Part shown: positions 39,693-47,091 of the stretch, piece by piece
How the letters are laid out: each line of letters opens with the position of its first letter
Position numbering within the stretch: position 1 is the stretch's first letter
Assembly: GCF_900169065.1 (NCBI RefSeq)
Contig: NZ_FXZB01000010.1
Coordinates: 85,123 to 149,122 of the forward strand
Direction of reading: 5' to 3'
DNA from: Brevibacterium aurantiacum
Lineage (GTDB): Bacteria > Actinomycetota > Actinomycetes > Actinomycetales > Brevibacteriaceae
DNA length: 64,000 nucleotides
Translations under genes and position numbers: made by a program
The notes under the pieces: model-generated
The model's database searches: none
What the model saw: only the letters and a program-made list of their open reading frames with translations
Told to the model about the DNA's origin: nothing

Positions 39693-40748
39693 TTAATGAT
39701 CGCGGCGTCGGTTCAGGGCTGCGGTTGCCGTGGCTGCGACTTCGAAGCTCTCGTCGGTGCGCAGCTCTGCAATGAAGTCATCGGCCTCGGCACCGGTAGC
39801 TTCGATGAGGACCTGCAGCACTCGAAAACGCACCGTCGCCTCAGGTGACTTGGCATGGCGACGCAGGTCCGCCATGATCCGGGACGCGACCTCTGCCCGT
39901 GCCCCTTCCTCCGGGGCCTCATTGACGAATGCGGCGAGAGCTTCGGCGGCTTCGATGTCCTTGGGCCCATCCATCGCGATCTCGAGCAGATCTGAGACTG
40001 CAACGGGATCCCCCATCTGACCGAGAATGAGCGCCGCACTGCTGCGCACCTGAAGATCTGGGTCGCCGAGGCCGGAGTGCAGGGACGCGGTGATCATCTT
40101 CTCAGCGACGGGCCCGAGCTCGTCTCTCGCTGTATTGCGACGGATCTCGTCGAGGGCCTGCAGCGCATTGCGTCGGACGTCGACGGACAGGTCGTCCATG
40201 CCCTTCGCCAAATAGCGGACCGCTTCGGATCCCGACTGTGCCAAGGCCCAGCGCATGGCCCCGGCGGCGTTGAGCACGGGTTCATTGAGTACGGCTGTCG
40301 ACAGGGATTCGACGGGCACCGTTCCGTCGACGCCGCTGCCCAAAGCCGCCTTGTGCCGTTGGATGACGTCACCAGATTCCAGGGAGCGCATGAGATCGAT
40401 GGTCAGCAGCAGCGCCTCACCATCGGCATGGTGGAGGCGGTCGATGCGTTCGAGGTGGGAGAGCAGCTCCTGTTCGGCTGCGATGCGCTGCTTGGTCGTC
40501 TCGACCAGCTCGTGAAGCAGCCGGCTGGGATCGAACGCCGGATCGCTGAGCAGGGTTCCGATCTCTGACAGCGACATTCCGAGTTTGCGCAGCCCCTCAA
40601 TATGGAAGATGCGACCGATATCGGCCGCGGAGTACTCCCGGTACCCGCTCGAGGTGCGCTCGCTGGGATCGATGAGGCCCAAGGATTCATAGTGTCGCAG
40701 CATCCGAGCGCTCACACCGGAGCGTCTGGCAACTTCGCCGATCCGCAT
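39693..40748 (-). CDS. MerR-family regulator fused to HEAT repeats
   Basis: A 351-residue protein. Residues 1-70 are a MerR winged helix-turn-helix (MRIGEVARRSGVSARMLRHYE, then GYREYSAADIGRIFHIEGLR). Residues 75-115 form the dimerisation coiled coil. Residues 150-350, where MerR proteins usually carry a short effector domain, are repeated helix pairs of HEAT type (VRYLAKGMDDLSVDVRRNAL; LQVRSSAALILGQMGDPVA; ATVRFRVLQVLIEATG). ATG at 40748 follows GAGAGGGG. It lies downstream of a separate HEAT protein and likely acts at the operator at 41632-41652. The ligand is unknown. Confidence 0.85.
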   Translation of the reverse strand: MRIGEVARRSGVSARMLRHYESLGLIDPSERTSSGYREYSAADIGRIFHIEGLRKLGMSLSEIGTLLSDPAFDPSRLLHELVETTKQRIAAEQELLSHLERIDRLHHADGEALLLTIDLMRSLESGDVIQRHKAALGSGVDGTVPVESLSTAVLNEPVLNAAGAMRWALAQSGSEAVRYLAKGMDDLSVDVRRNALQALDEIRRNTARDELGPVAEKMITASLHSGLGDPDLQVRSSAALILGQMGDPVAVSDLLEIAMDGPKDIEAAEALAAFVNEAPEEGARAEVASRIMADLRRHAKSPEATVRFRVLQVLIEATGAEADDFIAELRTDESFEVAATATAALNRRRDH

Positions 40749-40910
40749 TGGCACCCCTCTCCCGTCTCCACTATAGACAGGTCACACTGCTGCAGCTCGG
40801 CCGACAGAGCACTGAGCTTCGGAGGAAGGAGTCCGAGGTGTCGCACGCAGCGCCGCGCGAGCTTGCCCCGCTCGGCAACGCTGCCTCGGTCGACCCTTCC
40901 CAAAATCGAC

Positions 40911-41603
40911 CTATGCTGACGCCTCGGACCCCAGTGCGACCACGCGCTTGGCTTCACTCAAGGCGTGAGCAAAACCGGCATCCGGATCGGTGAACATGTC
41001 CCGGGTAGCCATGGCGTGTGTCCGCACTGTTTCTTCCTCTGCCTGCAGTCTTCCATCGAGCACTGACACGAGATCCTCTCCGAGGGAGACGATGGCTCGA
41101 CTGAGGCTCTTCTGCGTCTCCACATCACCTCGTCCAAGCTGCGTGACCAGGGACGATGCCAACTTCTCCCGCTCATCACCGGGGACGAGTGCCACTGCGG
41201 CCCTCCACGCACTGCGGGCCACCTCGGTGTCGGCATGGGCGATCAGGCCGTCTCCGATGGTTCCCGGATCCATGGCCTCCCAGCCGCGGGGATCACCGAT
41301 CTTCGACAGCGTGTGAAGGGCCTGGCTCTGGGCCTGCGGTACCTTGGAGCTCAGCTCGGCGATGAGCAGCGGGACGGTCGCCTCGGCAGGCATCCGTGTG
41401 ATCGCCCAGGTGAGCATGTCACGGACGAAGAAGTCCGGTTCGGTTCTGCACCGCTGGATGAGGGCGCCGAGGTGGCGGTCCTCGGCCGTGGTTCCGACTG
41501 ACAGTGCTGCCTGCAGCCGCTGCTGTGGGTTCGGCGACGACAGTGCCGCGATGACGGGCTCCTGATCCGAACGGCTCTGCGTGATGCTGTGTGGATTGGT
41601 CAT
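40911..41603 (-). CDS. HEAT-repeat protein paired with the MerR-HEAT regulator
   Basis: A 230-residue soluble protein made almost wholly of HEAT-type helix pairs (VIAALSSPNPQQRLQAALSV, LLIAELSSKVPQAQSQALHT, ASSLVTQLGRGDVETQKSLS). Its repeats resemble those in the C-terminal half of the MerR protein encoded 160 bases downstream, suggesting that the two arose from a common HEAT unit or bind each other. ATG at 41603 has a perfect AAGGAGG site. A MerR-type promoter lies just upstream, so it is probably induced with the regulator. Catalytic residues are not evident. Confidence 0.78.
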   Translation of the reverse strand: MTNPHSITQSRSDQEPVIAALSSPNPQQRLQAALSVGTTAEDRHLGALIQRCRTEPDFFVRDMLTWAITRMPAEATVPLLIAELSSKVPQAQSQALHTLSKIGDPRGWEAMDPGTIGDGLIAHADTEVARSAWRAAVALVPGDEREKLASSLVTQLGRGDVETQKSLSRAIVSLGEDLVSVLDGRLQAEEETVRTHAMATRDMFTDPDAGFAHALSEAKRVVALGSEASA

Positions 41604-41624
41604 TGGTTCCACCTCCTTGAGACC

Positions 41625-41655
41625 AGTGAAGACCTTGACACCGTGGCAAGGTCAA
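41625..41655 (-). promoter_or_regulatory. MerR-type promoter with 19-bp spacer and operator
   Basis: On the minus strand TTGACC (41655-41650) and TTCACT (41630-41625) are separated by exactly 19 bases. The spacer and -35 contain an imperfect palindrome, ACCTTGnCAC-N-GTGnCAAGGT, at 41632-41652 with a single mismatched pair. The long spacer and CCTTG/CAAGG arms are hallmarks of MerR-activated promoters. It reads toward the HEAT gene 22 bases away, then the MerR-HEAT gene, implying autoregulation. Confidence 0.8.
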
Positions 41656-41738
41656 GGTCGGGACCAAGAGACACCCCATTGAGCATCAGGCTCGCCTCGT
41701 AGAATCGGATAGTCACTTCTGCCGGATCGGAATGCGCC

Positions 41739-42380
41739 TTGAACAAGATCGATTTCAAGAAGACGCTGCGCGGCTATCGCGCCAAGCACGGCGTCTTCGA
41801 CACCCTTACCATGCCACCACTGCAGTACCTCATGGTCGACGGGCACGGCGACCCGAATTCGTCACCCGATTTCACCTCGGCCATTGAGACGCTCTATCCG
41901 CTGGCCTACGCCCTGAAGTTCTTCAGCAAGAACGAGCTGGGTCGTGACTACGTCGTCCCGCCGCTCGAGGGGTTGTGGTGGGCAGAGGACATGTCCACGT
42001 TCACGAGCGCCCGCGATAAGTCTCAGTGGGACTTCACGCTCATGCTGCTCGTGCCTGACTGGCTGGACCAGTCCCATCTCGACCACGCTTCCACACTGTC
42101 TGCACAACGCAAGACCCTCCCCCGCCTCGGCGACCTCCGCATGACGACGCTGCACGAGGGGACAAGCATTCAGACCCTGCACATCGGGCCATTCGACACC
42201 GAAGGACCCGTACTCGAGCTCATGCACACAGACGTCATCCCGGCCGCGGGGTTCGAGATGACCGGCAGACACCACGAGATCTACCTCAGCGACCTGCGAA
42301 GAACGGCTCCGGAAAAGTTGCGGACGGTTCTGCGTCAGCCTGTGCAGACAACAGCCGCCGGCAGAAGCACCGCGAACTGA
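41739..42380 (+). CDS. GyrI-like small-molecule-binding domain protein
   Basis: A 213-residue GyrI-like/SOUL-fold protein. It opens KIDFKKTLRGY and has LQYLMVDGHGDPNSSPDFTS, the usual start of this stand-alone family, and a closing HEIYLSDLRRTAPEKLRTVL. Related domains bind amphipathic drugs and often form the sensor part of MerR regulators. The start is TTG at 41739. It is divergent from the HEAT gene across the MerR-type promoter, so it may belong to the same response unit. A TAGAAT -10-like hexamer is at 41700. Confidence 0.82.
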   Translation: MNKIDFKKTLRGYRAKHGVFDTLTMPPLQYLMVDGHGDPNSSPDFTSAIETLYPLAYALKFFSKNELGRDYVVPPLEGLWWAEDMSTFTSARDKSQWDFTLMLLVPDWLDQSHLDHASTLSAQRKTLPRLGDLRMTTLHEGTSIQTLHIGPFDTEGPVLELMHTDVIPAAGFEMTGRHHEIYLSDLRRTAPEKLRTVLRQPVQTTAAGRSTAN

Positions 42381-42405
42381 GTCATCTCAGTCGCTCAACC
42401 GCCGT

Positions 42406-42633
42406 TCAGCCGCCGCTCGACCACTGCCCGGGGGAAGCTGGGGCACTGCTCGATGCACCATTCCCGCTCGAGCCACTGCCCGAGTCCTCAATCGAATTGT
42501 CGATGTCAGCGCTCATAAGGACCACTGCGGCGACGACTGCGATGACCACGACCCCCATGACGAACAGCGCGATCACACCCACCAGGCACCCGAAGAGTGG
42601 AGGTCTCGGGTTGCGTCGTCTCACGAAGATCAT
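42406..42633 (-). CDS. Small single-helix membrane protein
   Basis: A 75-residue protein: basic N-terminus (MIFVRRRNPRPPLFG), one long hydrophobic segment (about residues 16-42), and a Ser/Gly/Ala-rich tail. No family is recognised. The composition and position, divergent from the transglycosylase-like gene, make it a plausible real gene, but the ribosome site is weak. Confidence 0.5.
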   Translation of the reverse strand: MIFVRRRNPRPPLFGCLVGVIALFVMGVVVIAVVAAVVLMSADIDNSIEDSGSGSSGNGASSSAPASPGQWSSGG

Positions 42634-42734
42634 GCTTTGATCCTAGACGGCGGGCCAGTCGATTCGTCCTGAGGAGATGACGCAGACTTGGAACATGACG
42701 CGTCACCACCGACGCACACAAAAAATTCACTTCC

Positions 42735-42750
42735 GTGACCGTTCTGTGAC
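42735..42750 (+). promoter_or_regulatory. GTGAC-N6-GTGAC direct repeat upstream of the transglycosylase-like gene
   Basis: Two GTGAC half-sites (42735-42739 and 42746-42750) repeat with an 11-base period. Such spacing suits a tandem-binding OmpR-family regulator. Similar RTAAC pairs occur upstream of the M28 gene and of the interrupted gene. The coding start at 42807 is close to a TATCGTTATATT stretch that may be the -10. Confidence 0.5.
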
Positions 42751-42806
42751 AAAAGGCACGGCGTGGACACATGCACCCCTCAGTTTGTTGCATTATCGTT
42801 ATATTC

Positions 42807-43394
42807 ATGGCTGAAACGACTCGACACCGCAAGGGCTCTCGGTCCGTACTTCGTGGTGCCCTGATCGGTTTCGGGGCAGCGGTGATGGCCTTGGTCCTCG
42901 CCGCCGTCATCATCGTCAATTCGCCTATCTCCTTCGGTTCGACGACGATCAGGCAGATGCAGATGGCTTCAGTGAATCAACTGTCCGAGCAGCAGATCGA
43001 CAATGCCCGACTGATCATCGGCATCGGTCGCGGCGGCGACTTCGATGACCGCGCGATCAGAATCGCTCTCATGACCGCGCTCCAGGAATCCTCGCTGCGG
43101 AACCTCGACTCGGGTGACCGCGATTCGGTCGGCCTGTTCCAGCAGCGCCCCTCGCAGGGGTGGGGTGAACCCGAGCGCCTCAACGACCCCATCTATGCCA
43201 CGAAGTCCTTCTACGGAATCAACCCGGACGTCGAGAATCCGGGACTCGTGCAGATCGAGAATTGGCACACGATGGCCCCCACCGAGGCGGCACAGGCCGT
43301 CCAACGATCTGCCTTGCCCGACGCCTATGAGCAGTGGGAGTCACTGGCCGACGACCTCATCGGCACCCAGGACAACGTCGAAGCCCTCAGCTGA
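42807..43394 (+). CDS. Membrane-anchored lysozyme-like (transglycosylase-like) protein
   Basis: A 195-residue protein with a basic N-terminus, one membrane helix (about 19-41) and an extracytoplasmic domain. IALMTALQESSLRNLDSGDRDSVGLFQQRPSQGWG near residues 91-126 is the conserved block of the actinobacterial lysozyme/transglycosylase-like domain, with Glu of ALQES as the presumed catalytic residue. It should act on peptidoglycan. ATG at 42807 leaves little room for a leader; it may be leaderless. A GTGAC-N6-GTGAC pair lies 57 bases upstream. Confidence 0.7.
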   Translation: MAETTRHRKGSRSVLRGALIGFGAAVMALVLAAVIIVNSPISFGSTTIRQMQMASVNQLSEQQIDNARLIIGIGRGGDFDDRAIRIALMTALQESSLRNLDSGDRDSVGLFQQRPSQGWGEPERLNDPIYATKSFYGINPDVENPGLVQIENWHTMAPTEAAQAVQRSALPDAYEQWESLADDLIGTQDNVEALS

Positions 43395-43433
43395 ACAGTG
43401 AGATCACCGCAGAATTTCCGGTAATCTCTATCC

Positions 43434-43793
43434 ATGGCTTCCACTTCAGATTCCACCCCGGTCAATGCCGCAGTCAATCAGCTCCTGCGCGACCCCGAGG
43501 GCAATCTCGAAGCCATCTCTGAGACCGCCGACCTGTTCAAGGCACTGGCCACGCCGTCGAGGCTGAAGATGCTGCTGGTCCTCGCTCACGGCGAGGCGAC
43601 CGTGACGCATATCGTCGAGTCCACCGAGCTTTCGCAGCCACTGGTCTCCCAACATCTGAAATTCCTGCGTGGCCTCCACCTCGTCGGGGTCAACCGAATC
43701 GGCCGCGAAGCCTATTACTCACTCAAGGACGACCACGTCGCTCACATCATCCTCGACGCTCTGGCCCACACCGTCGAAGGTCACGAGCACTGA
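43434..43793 (+). CDS. ArsR/SmtB-family repressor with an alpha5 zinc site
   Basis: A 119-residue winged-helix repressor. The recognition region is TELSQPLVSQHLKFLRGLHLV (about 64-84). Near the C-terminus D99, H101, H112 and E115 reproduce the D-x-H-x10-H-x2-E spacing of the alpha5 metal site of SmtB-type zinc sensors. No ELCVCDL arsenic/cadmium motif is present. It should dissociate from DNA on Zn or related metal binding. Its target may be the CDF transporter gene at 52341-53249; that link is inferred. Confidence 0.85.
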   Translation: MASTSDSTPVNAAVNQLLRDPEGNLEAISETADLFKALATPSRLKMLLVLAHGEATVTHIVESTELSQPLVSQHLKFLRGLHLVGVNRIGREAYYSLKDDHVAHIILDALAHTVEGHEH

Positions 43794-43864
43794 GCGCATA
43801 AGTCGCCAGGACCCGACCAGCATCAGCGTCGTCTGCACCAGGGGCAACCTCGTCTGCGCCAACG

Positions 43865-44839
43865 TCAGCGTCGTCTGCGCAGCGCCTCCGGGCCGCCACC
43901 GACAATCCAGACGATGACGACGACCAGCACCGCGCCGATCCACTGCGCCGGCTGCAGCCGCTCTCCGGCGATGACCGAGCCCAGAACCACGGCCGACAGC
44001 GGTTGGAGCAGCATCAGGGCTGCGGTCCGCGACACCGACACCAACGGGCTGGAGATGCTCAGCAGCACCCATGACAGAGCCTGGCCGAAGACCGCCAGCG
44101 CCACCATCCACGCCCAACCGTCCCAACCCAGGTCGAAGTCGAGCCCGCCGAGTAAGAGACCGGCGATCGCCGTCATGACTCCTGCAGCGATCGTGCCCAC
44201 TGCCACCGGCGCGACCACGAAGTTCGGTGCTGCCTTGCGACAGTGGTGGATGCCGAAGATGTAGACGCCGTAGAGAATTCCAGACAGCACTCCGAAGATC
44301 GCGCCGCGCTCCGGGTTCGCTGCTCCCTCATCGGCGCCGAAGACGCCTCCGGTGAGCAGCATCCCGATGATCATGATGGGAATGCACGTGATGAACAGCC
44401 ACCCGGGCCGCGTTCCTCCGAAGACCCAGACCAGGGCCGGGAACACGATGACCTGGACGCTGATGAGGACTGTGGAGACACCGACTCCAGCGTCGAGGAC
44501 GCTCTGGGCCCACAGCACGTAGTCAATGCCCAGTGCCGCACCCGAGACCGCCGCAACCACAAGTGCCCGGGACGGCAGGAGGCCATGGCGTCGGAGTTCG
44601 AGGATTGCCAGTGGGGCTAAGACGAAGACAGCGATCCAACAGCGCAGGAATGCCGCGGTCGGGGCACTCGCCTCGGCGAGGATGACGAACAGACCGGCCG
44701 AGCCCAAGAGCAGTGCGGACACGATGATGCCCAGCGTCGGCAGACCGGAGGACGGCGGGACCGAACCGGCGGATGAACCCGACACGGGTGGCTTCGCAGG
44801 CGGTCCCTCGCCGTAGGCCGCGGCCGAATTCGGAGTCAT
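43865..44839 (-). CDS. EamA/DMT-family transporter
   Basis: A 324-residue membrane protein with about ten helices in two EamA repeats after a 30-residue Pro/Gly-rich N-terminus. LRCWIAVFVLAPLAI and GSVIAGERLQPAQWIGAVLVVVIV are the typical repeat segments, the E-R-L/Q-x-x-G element being most diagnostic. It exports or imports a small metabolite of unknown nature. ATG 44839 overlaps the stop of the aminotransferase gene (ATGA). Confidence 0.85.
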   Translation of the reverse strand: MTPNSAAAYGEGPPAKPPVSGSSAGSVPPSSGLPTLGIIVSALLLGSAGLFVILAEASAPTAAFLRCWIAVFVLAPLAILELRRHGLLPSRALVVAAVSGAALGIDYVLWAQSVLDAGVGVSTVLISVQVIVFPALVWVFGGTRPGWLFITCIPIMIIGMLLTGGVFGADEGAANPERGAIFGVLSGILYGVYIFGIHHCRKAAPNFVVAPVAVGTIAAGVMTAIAGLLLGGLDFDLGWDGWAWMVALAVFGQALSWVLLSISSPLVSVSRTAALMLLQPLSAVVLGSVIAGERLQPAQWIGAVLVVVIVWIVGGGPEALRRRR

Positions 44840-46041
44840 CTCATGAAGTCGAGGATCCGGTCGAGCGCCTCGGCGGTCTTGTCCGCACCGACAGCCAGCG
44901 ACAGCCGCACCGAACGAGGCCCGTTGAGGGAGTCGAAGTCATCACCCGGCGCCAAGGCAACTCCGGTGGTCTCAAGCAGAGACTGACACCAATCGGTCGC
45001 GGTGTCGATGCCAGCGTCCGACCGCTGCAGGATCTCATCGATGCGGGCATACATGTAGAACGCCCCATCAGGCGGGGCCATATCGGAGAACCCCAGGTCA
45101 GCGGTGGCGTCGAGAACGTGCTTGCGAGCTCGGGCGAAGGATTCGACCGCGGTCTCGCATTCGGCATAGGACTCCTCGGTGAACGCCGCCACGGCCGCAT
45201 ACTGGGCAGGAACCGGGGCACACAGCGAGAGGTTCCCGGTCACGTTCTGTGCCGCCGACGCCAATGACTCGGGCAGGATCGCCCAGCCGAGTCGCCACCC
45301 GGTCATCGCCCAGTACTTCGAGAACGAGGAGATGACGATGGCATTGTCGTCATGGGCCAGCGCGGTCTCACCGCGCGTGCCGATGTAGGAGATGCCGTGG
45401 TAGATCTCGTCGGAGATCACCTGCACACCGTGCTCGGCACACCAGGAGATGAGCTCGCCGAGGTGCTCGCCCGAAATCATCGTCCCCGTCGGATTCGCCG
45501 GCGATGCGAGCATCAGTCCCTTCAGTGGAGCCTGAGCGTGTGCCTGTTCGAGGAGTTCGACGGTCGGTTGGAACCCGTGGTCGCCACCGCAGTCGAGTTC
45601 GACGATCTCGCAGTTCAACGCGGCGAGGATGTTCTTGTACGCGCCGTAGCCCGGGCGGGCGAGCGCGACGCGGTCGCCTGCGTCGAAGCAGGTGAGGAAG
45701 GCCGTCTGGAAGGCACCGGAGGAACCGGTGGTGATGGCGATGCGTTCCGTGGGCACCTCAACGCCGTACCAGTCGCGGTAGTGCCCGGCGATGGCTGTGC
45801 GCAGTTCGGGGATGCCGAAGATCGGGGAGTATCCGAGGTTCGTCCCGTCGGCGACCACCTCGGCGGCTCTTCTGCGCACCGGTCCCGGTGCACCCTGAGT
45901 TGGCTCGCCCAGACACATGGCGATGGTGTCACGGCCGTTGCGCGACATCTCCTGGACTTTGGCCACGATGCCCATGGCGGCAAAGGGCTGGACGAGTCCG
46001 GCGCGGTCAGAGACGCGGGGTGCGCTCGTTTGAGTGCTCAT
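44836..46041 (-). CDS. Pyridoxal-phosphate aminotransferase, class I/II
   Basis: A 401-residue fold-type I aminotransferase. ASPANPTGTMI (about 180) contains the conserved Asn, SDEIYHGI the PLP-ring Asp and Tyr, and SSFSKYWAMTGWRLGW near 240 the Schiff-base lysine. The C-terminal PRSVRLSLAVG carries the substrate-carboxylate arginine. It resembles the AspC/AAT-I group. Coupled by overlap to an EamA transporter, it may act on the transported amino acid. Nine bases separate it from the AhpD-like gene upstream. Confidence 0.87.
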   Translation of the reverse strand: MSTQTSAPRVSDRAGLVQPFAAMGIVAKVQEMSRNGRDTIAMCLGEPTQGAPGPVRRRAAEVVADGTNLGYSPIFGIPELRTAIAGHYRDWYGVEVPTERIAITTGSSGAFQTAFLTCFDAGDRVALARPGYGAYKNILAALNCEIVELDCGGDHGFQPTVELLEQAHAQAPLKGLMLASPANPTGTMISGEHLGELISWCAEHGVQVISDEIYHGISYIGTRGETALAHDDNAIVISSFSKYWAMTGWRLGWAILPESLASAAQNVTGNLSLCAPVPAQYAAVAAFTEESYAECETAVESFARARKHVLDATADLGFSDMAPPDGAFYMYARIDEILQRSDAGIDTATDWCQSLLETTGVALAPGDDFDSLNGPRSVRLSLAVGADKTAEALDRILDFMR

Positions 46042-46050
46042 GGTCAGTGG

Positions 46051-46632
46051 TCACTTCCTCTCGCGCGGGACGCGTCCCATGAGGTAGAACTCGGGGTTGG
46101 GCATCATTCCGCCCACGTGTGCCATGCGGTTGGACAGGCCGAAGAATCCGGTGATGGCGCCGATGTCCCAGGCGTCCTCGTCGTCGAATCCGTGCTCGGC
46201 CAGGGCCGCAAAGTCAGCGTCGGAGAGTGTCCAGGGCTCTGTGCAGACCGTCATCGCGAAGTCGAGCATCGCCATCTGCCGGTCGGTGATGTCGGCCTGC
46301 CGGTAGTTGACTGCCACCTGGTCTGCGACCAGTGGCTTCTTCTCCATGATGCGCAGCACGGCTCCGTGTGCGACGACGCAGTAGAGGCAGTTATTCACCG
46401 CCGAGGTGGCCGTGACGATCATCTCCCGGTCTCCCTTGGTCAGGTTCCCGGTCTCCTTCTCCATGAGCGCGTCGTAGTACGCGAAGAACGCGCGGAACTC
46501 GGCCGGTCGCCGAGCCAGGGAGAGGAAGACGTTGGGCACGAAGCCCGACTTCTCCGACACGGCCAGAATCGTTTCTCGGATATCGTCTTCGACATCGTCG
46601 ATGTCAGCGTAGGGGTATCGCATACTGCTCAT
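46051..46632 (-). CDS. AhpD-like peroxidase-related protein
   Basis: A 193-residue carboxymuconolactone decarboxylase-fold protein. NNCLYCVVAHG near residue 82 is the CxxCxxxH motif of AhpD-like alkylhydroperoxidases, with two redox cysteines. It is first in a three-gene minus-strand operon with the aminotransferase and EamA transporter. ATG 46632 or 46623 could be used. The physiological partner is unknown. Confidence 0.83.
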   Translation of the reverse strand: MSSMRYPYADIDDVEDDIRETILAVSEKSGFVPNVFLSLARRPAEFRAFFAYYDALMEKETGNLTKGDREMIVTATSAVNNCLYCVVAHGAVLRIMEKKPLVADQVAVNYRQADITDRQMAMLDFAMTVCTEPWTLSDADFAALAEHGFDDEDAWDIGAITGFFGLSNRMAHVGGMMPNPEFYLMGRVPRERK

Positions 46633-46747
46633 GCTAACCGTGAAGACTCGTCATATGTGCCGCGGGTCACGGATCGAGCTGGGATGCTGCTGCGCTGAGG
46701 GCTAGGGTGAGGAACAGACCATCGATGACGATTGAAGGAGTGGAATC

Positions 46748-47044
46748 ATGAGCGATGAGAGCACCGGCTCAACAGGTGAGGTTCAGCTCGACAACGGAGT
46801 CTTCCGCGTGACCAAGTGGACCATCGAACCCGATGGTGTCATCCCGATGCACAAGCATGACTACGAGTACGTCGTCGTGCCCATGGTCACCGACACGATG
46901 CGGGTGAGGAACTCCGACGGCACCGAGATCGTCGCCGAGCTCGAGGCCGGTGTCAGCTACACCCGTGCCGCTGGAGCCGAGCATGAGGTGTCGAACCCGA
47001 ACGGCACCGCCGACGTCGTCTTCGTCGAGGTCGAACGCCTCTGA
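46748..47044 (+). CDS. Cupin domain-containing protein
   Basis: A 98-residue single-domain cupin. PDGVIPMHKHDYEYVVVPMV gives the first motif (two His and a Glu as metal ligands) and GAEHEVSNPNGTADVVFVE the second. A GAAGGAG site precedes the ATG. Stand-alone cupins bind a metal or a small molecule; substrate unknown. It is divergent from the AhpD operon. Confidence 0.85.
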   Translation: MSDESTGSTGEVQLDNGVFRVTKWTIEPDGVIPMHKHDYEYVVVPMVTDTMRVRNSDGTEIVAELEAGVSYTRAAGAEHEVSNPNGTADVVFVEVERL

Positions 47045-47091
47045 CTCTGACAGCCTCTGACTCAGGCGACATCTGACTCAGGCAGCAGCCC

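Noticed and set aside
39693..40748. HspR, as the repressor for the clpB HAIR element
   Set aside because: The protein is MerR-like but has HEAT repeats and no HspR-type C-terminus; its own operator (CCTTG/CAAGG) differs from HAIR.
43794..43864. Short direct repeats (CAGCGTCGTCTGC) after the ArsR gene
   Set aside because: Only two or three short copies in a small gap, without stems or spacing that would support a function.
47045..47091. CTGACTCAGGC microrepeats after the cupin gene
   Set aside because: Two to three short units between convergent genes; no more than slippage-type sequence is supported.
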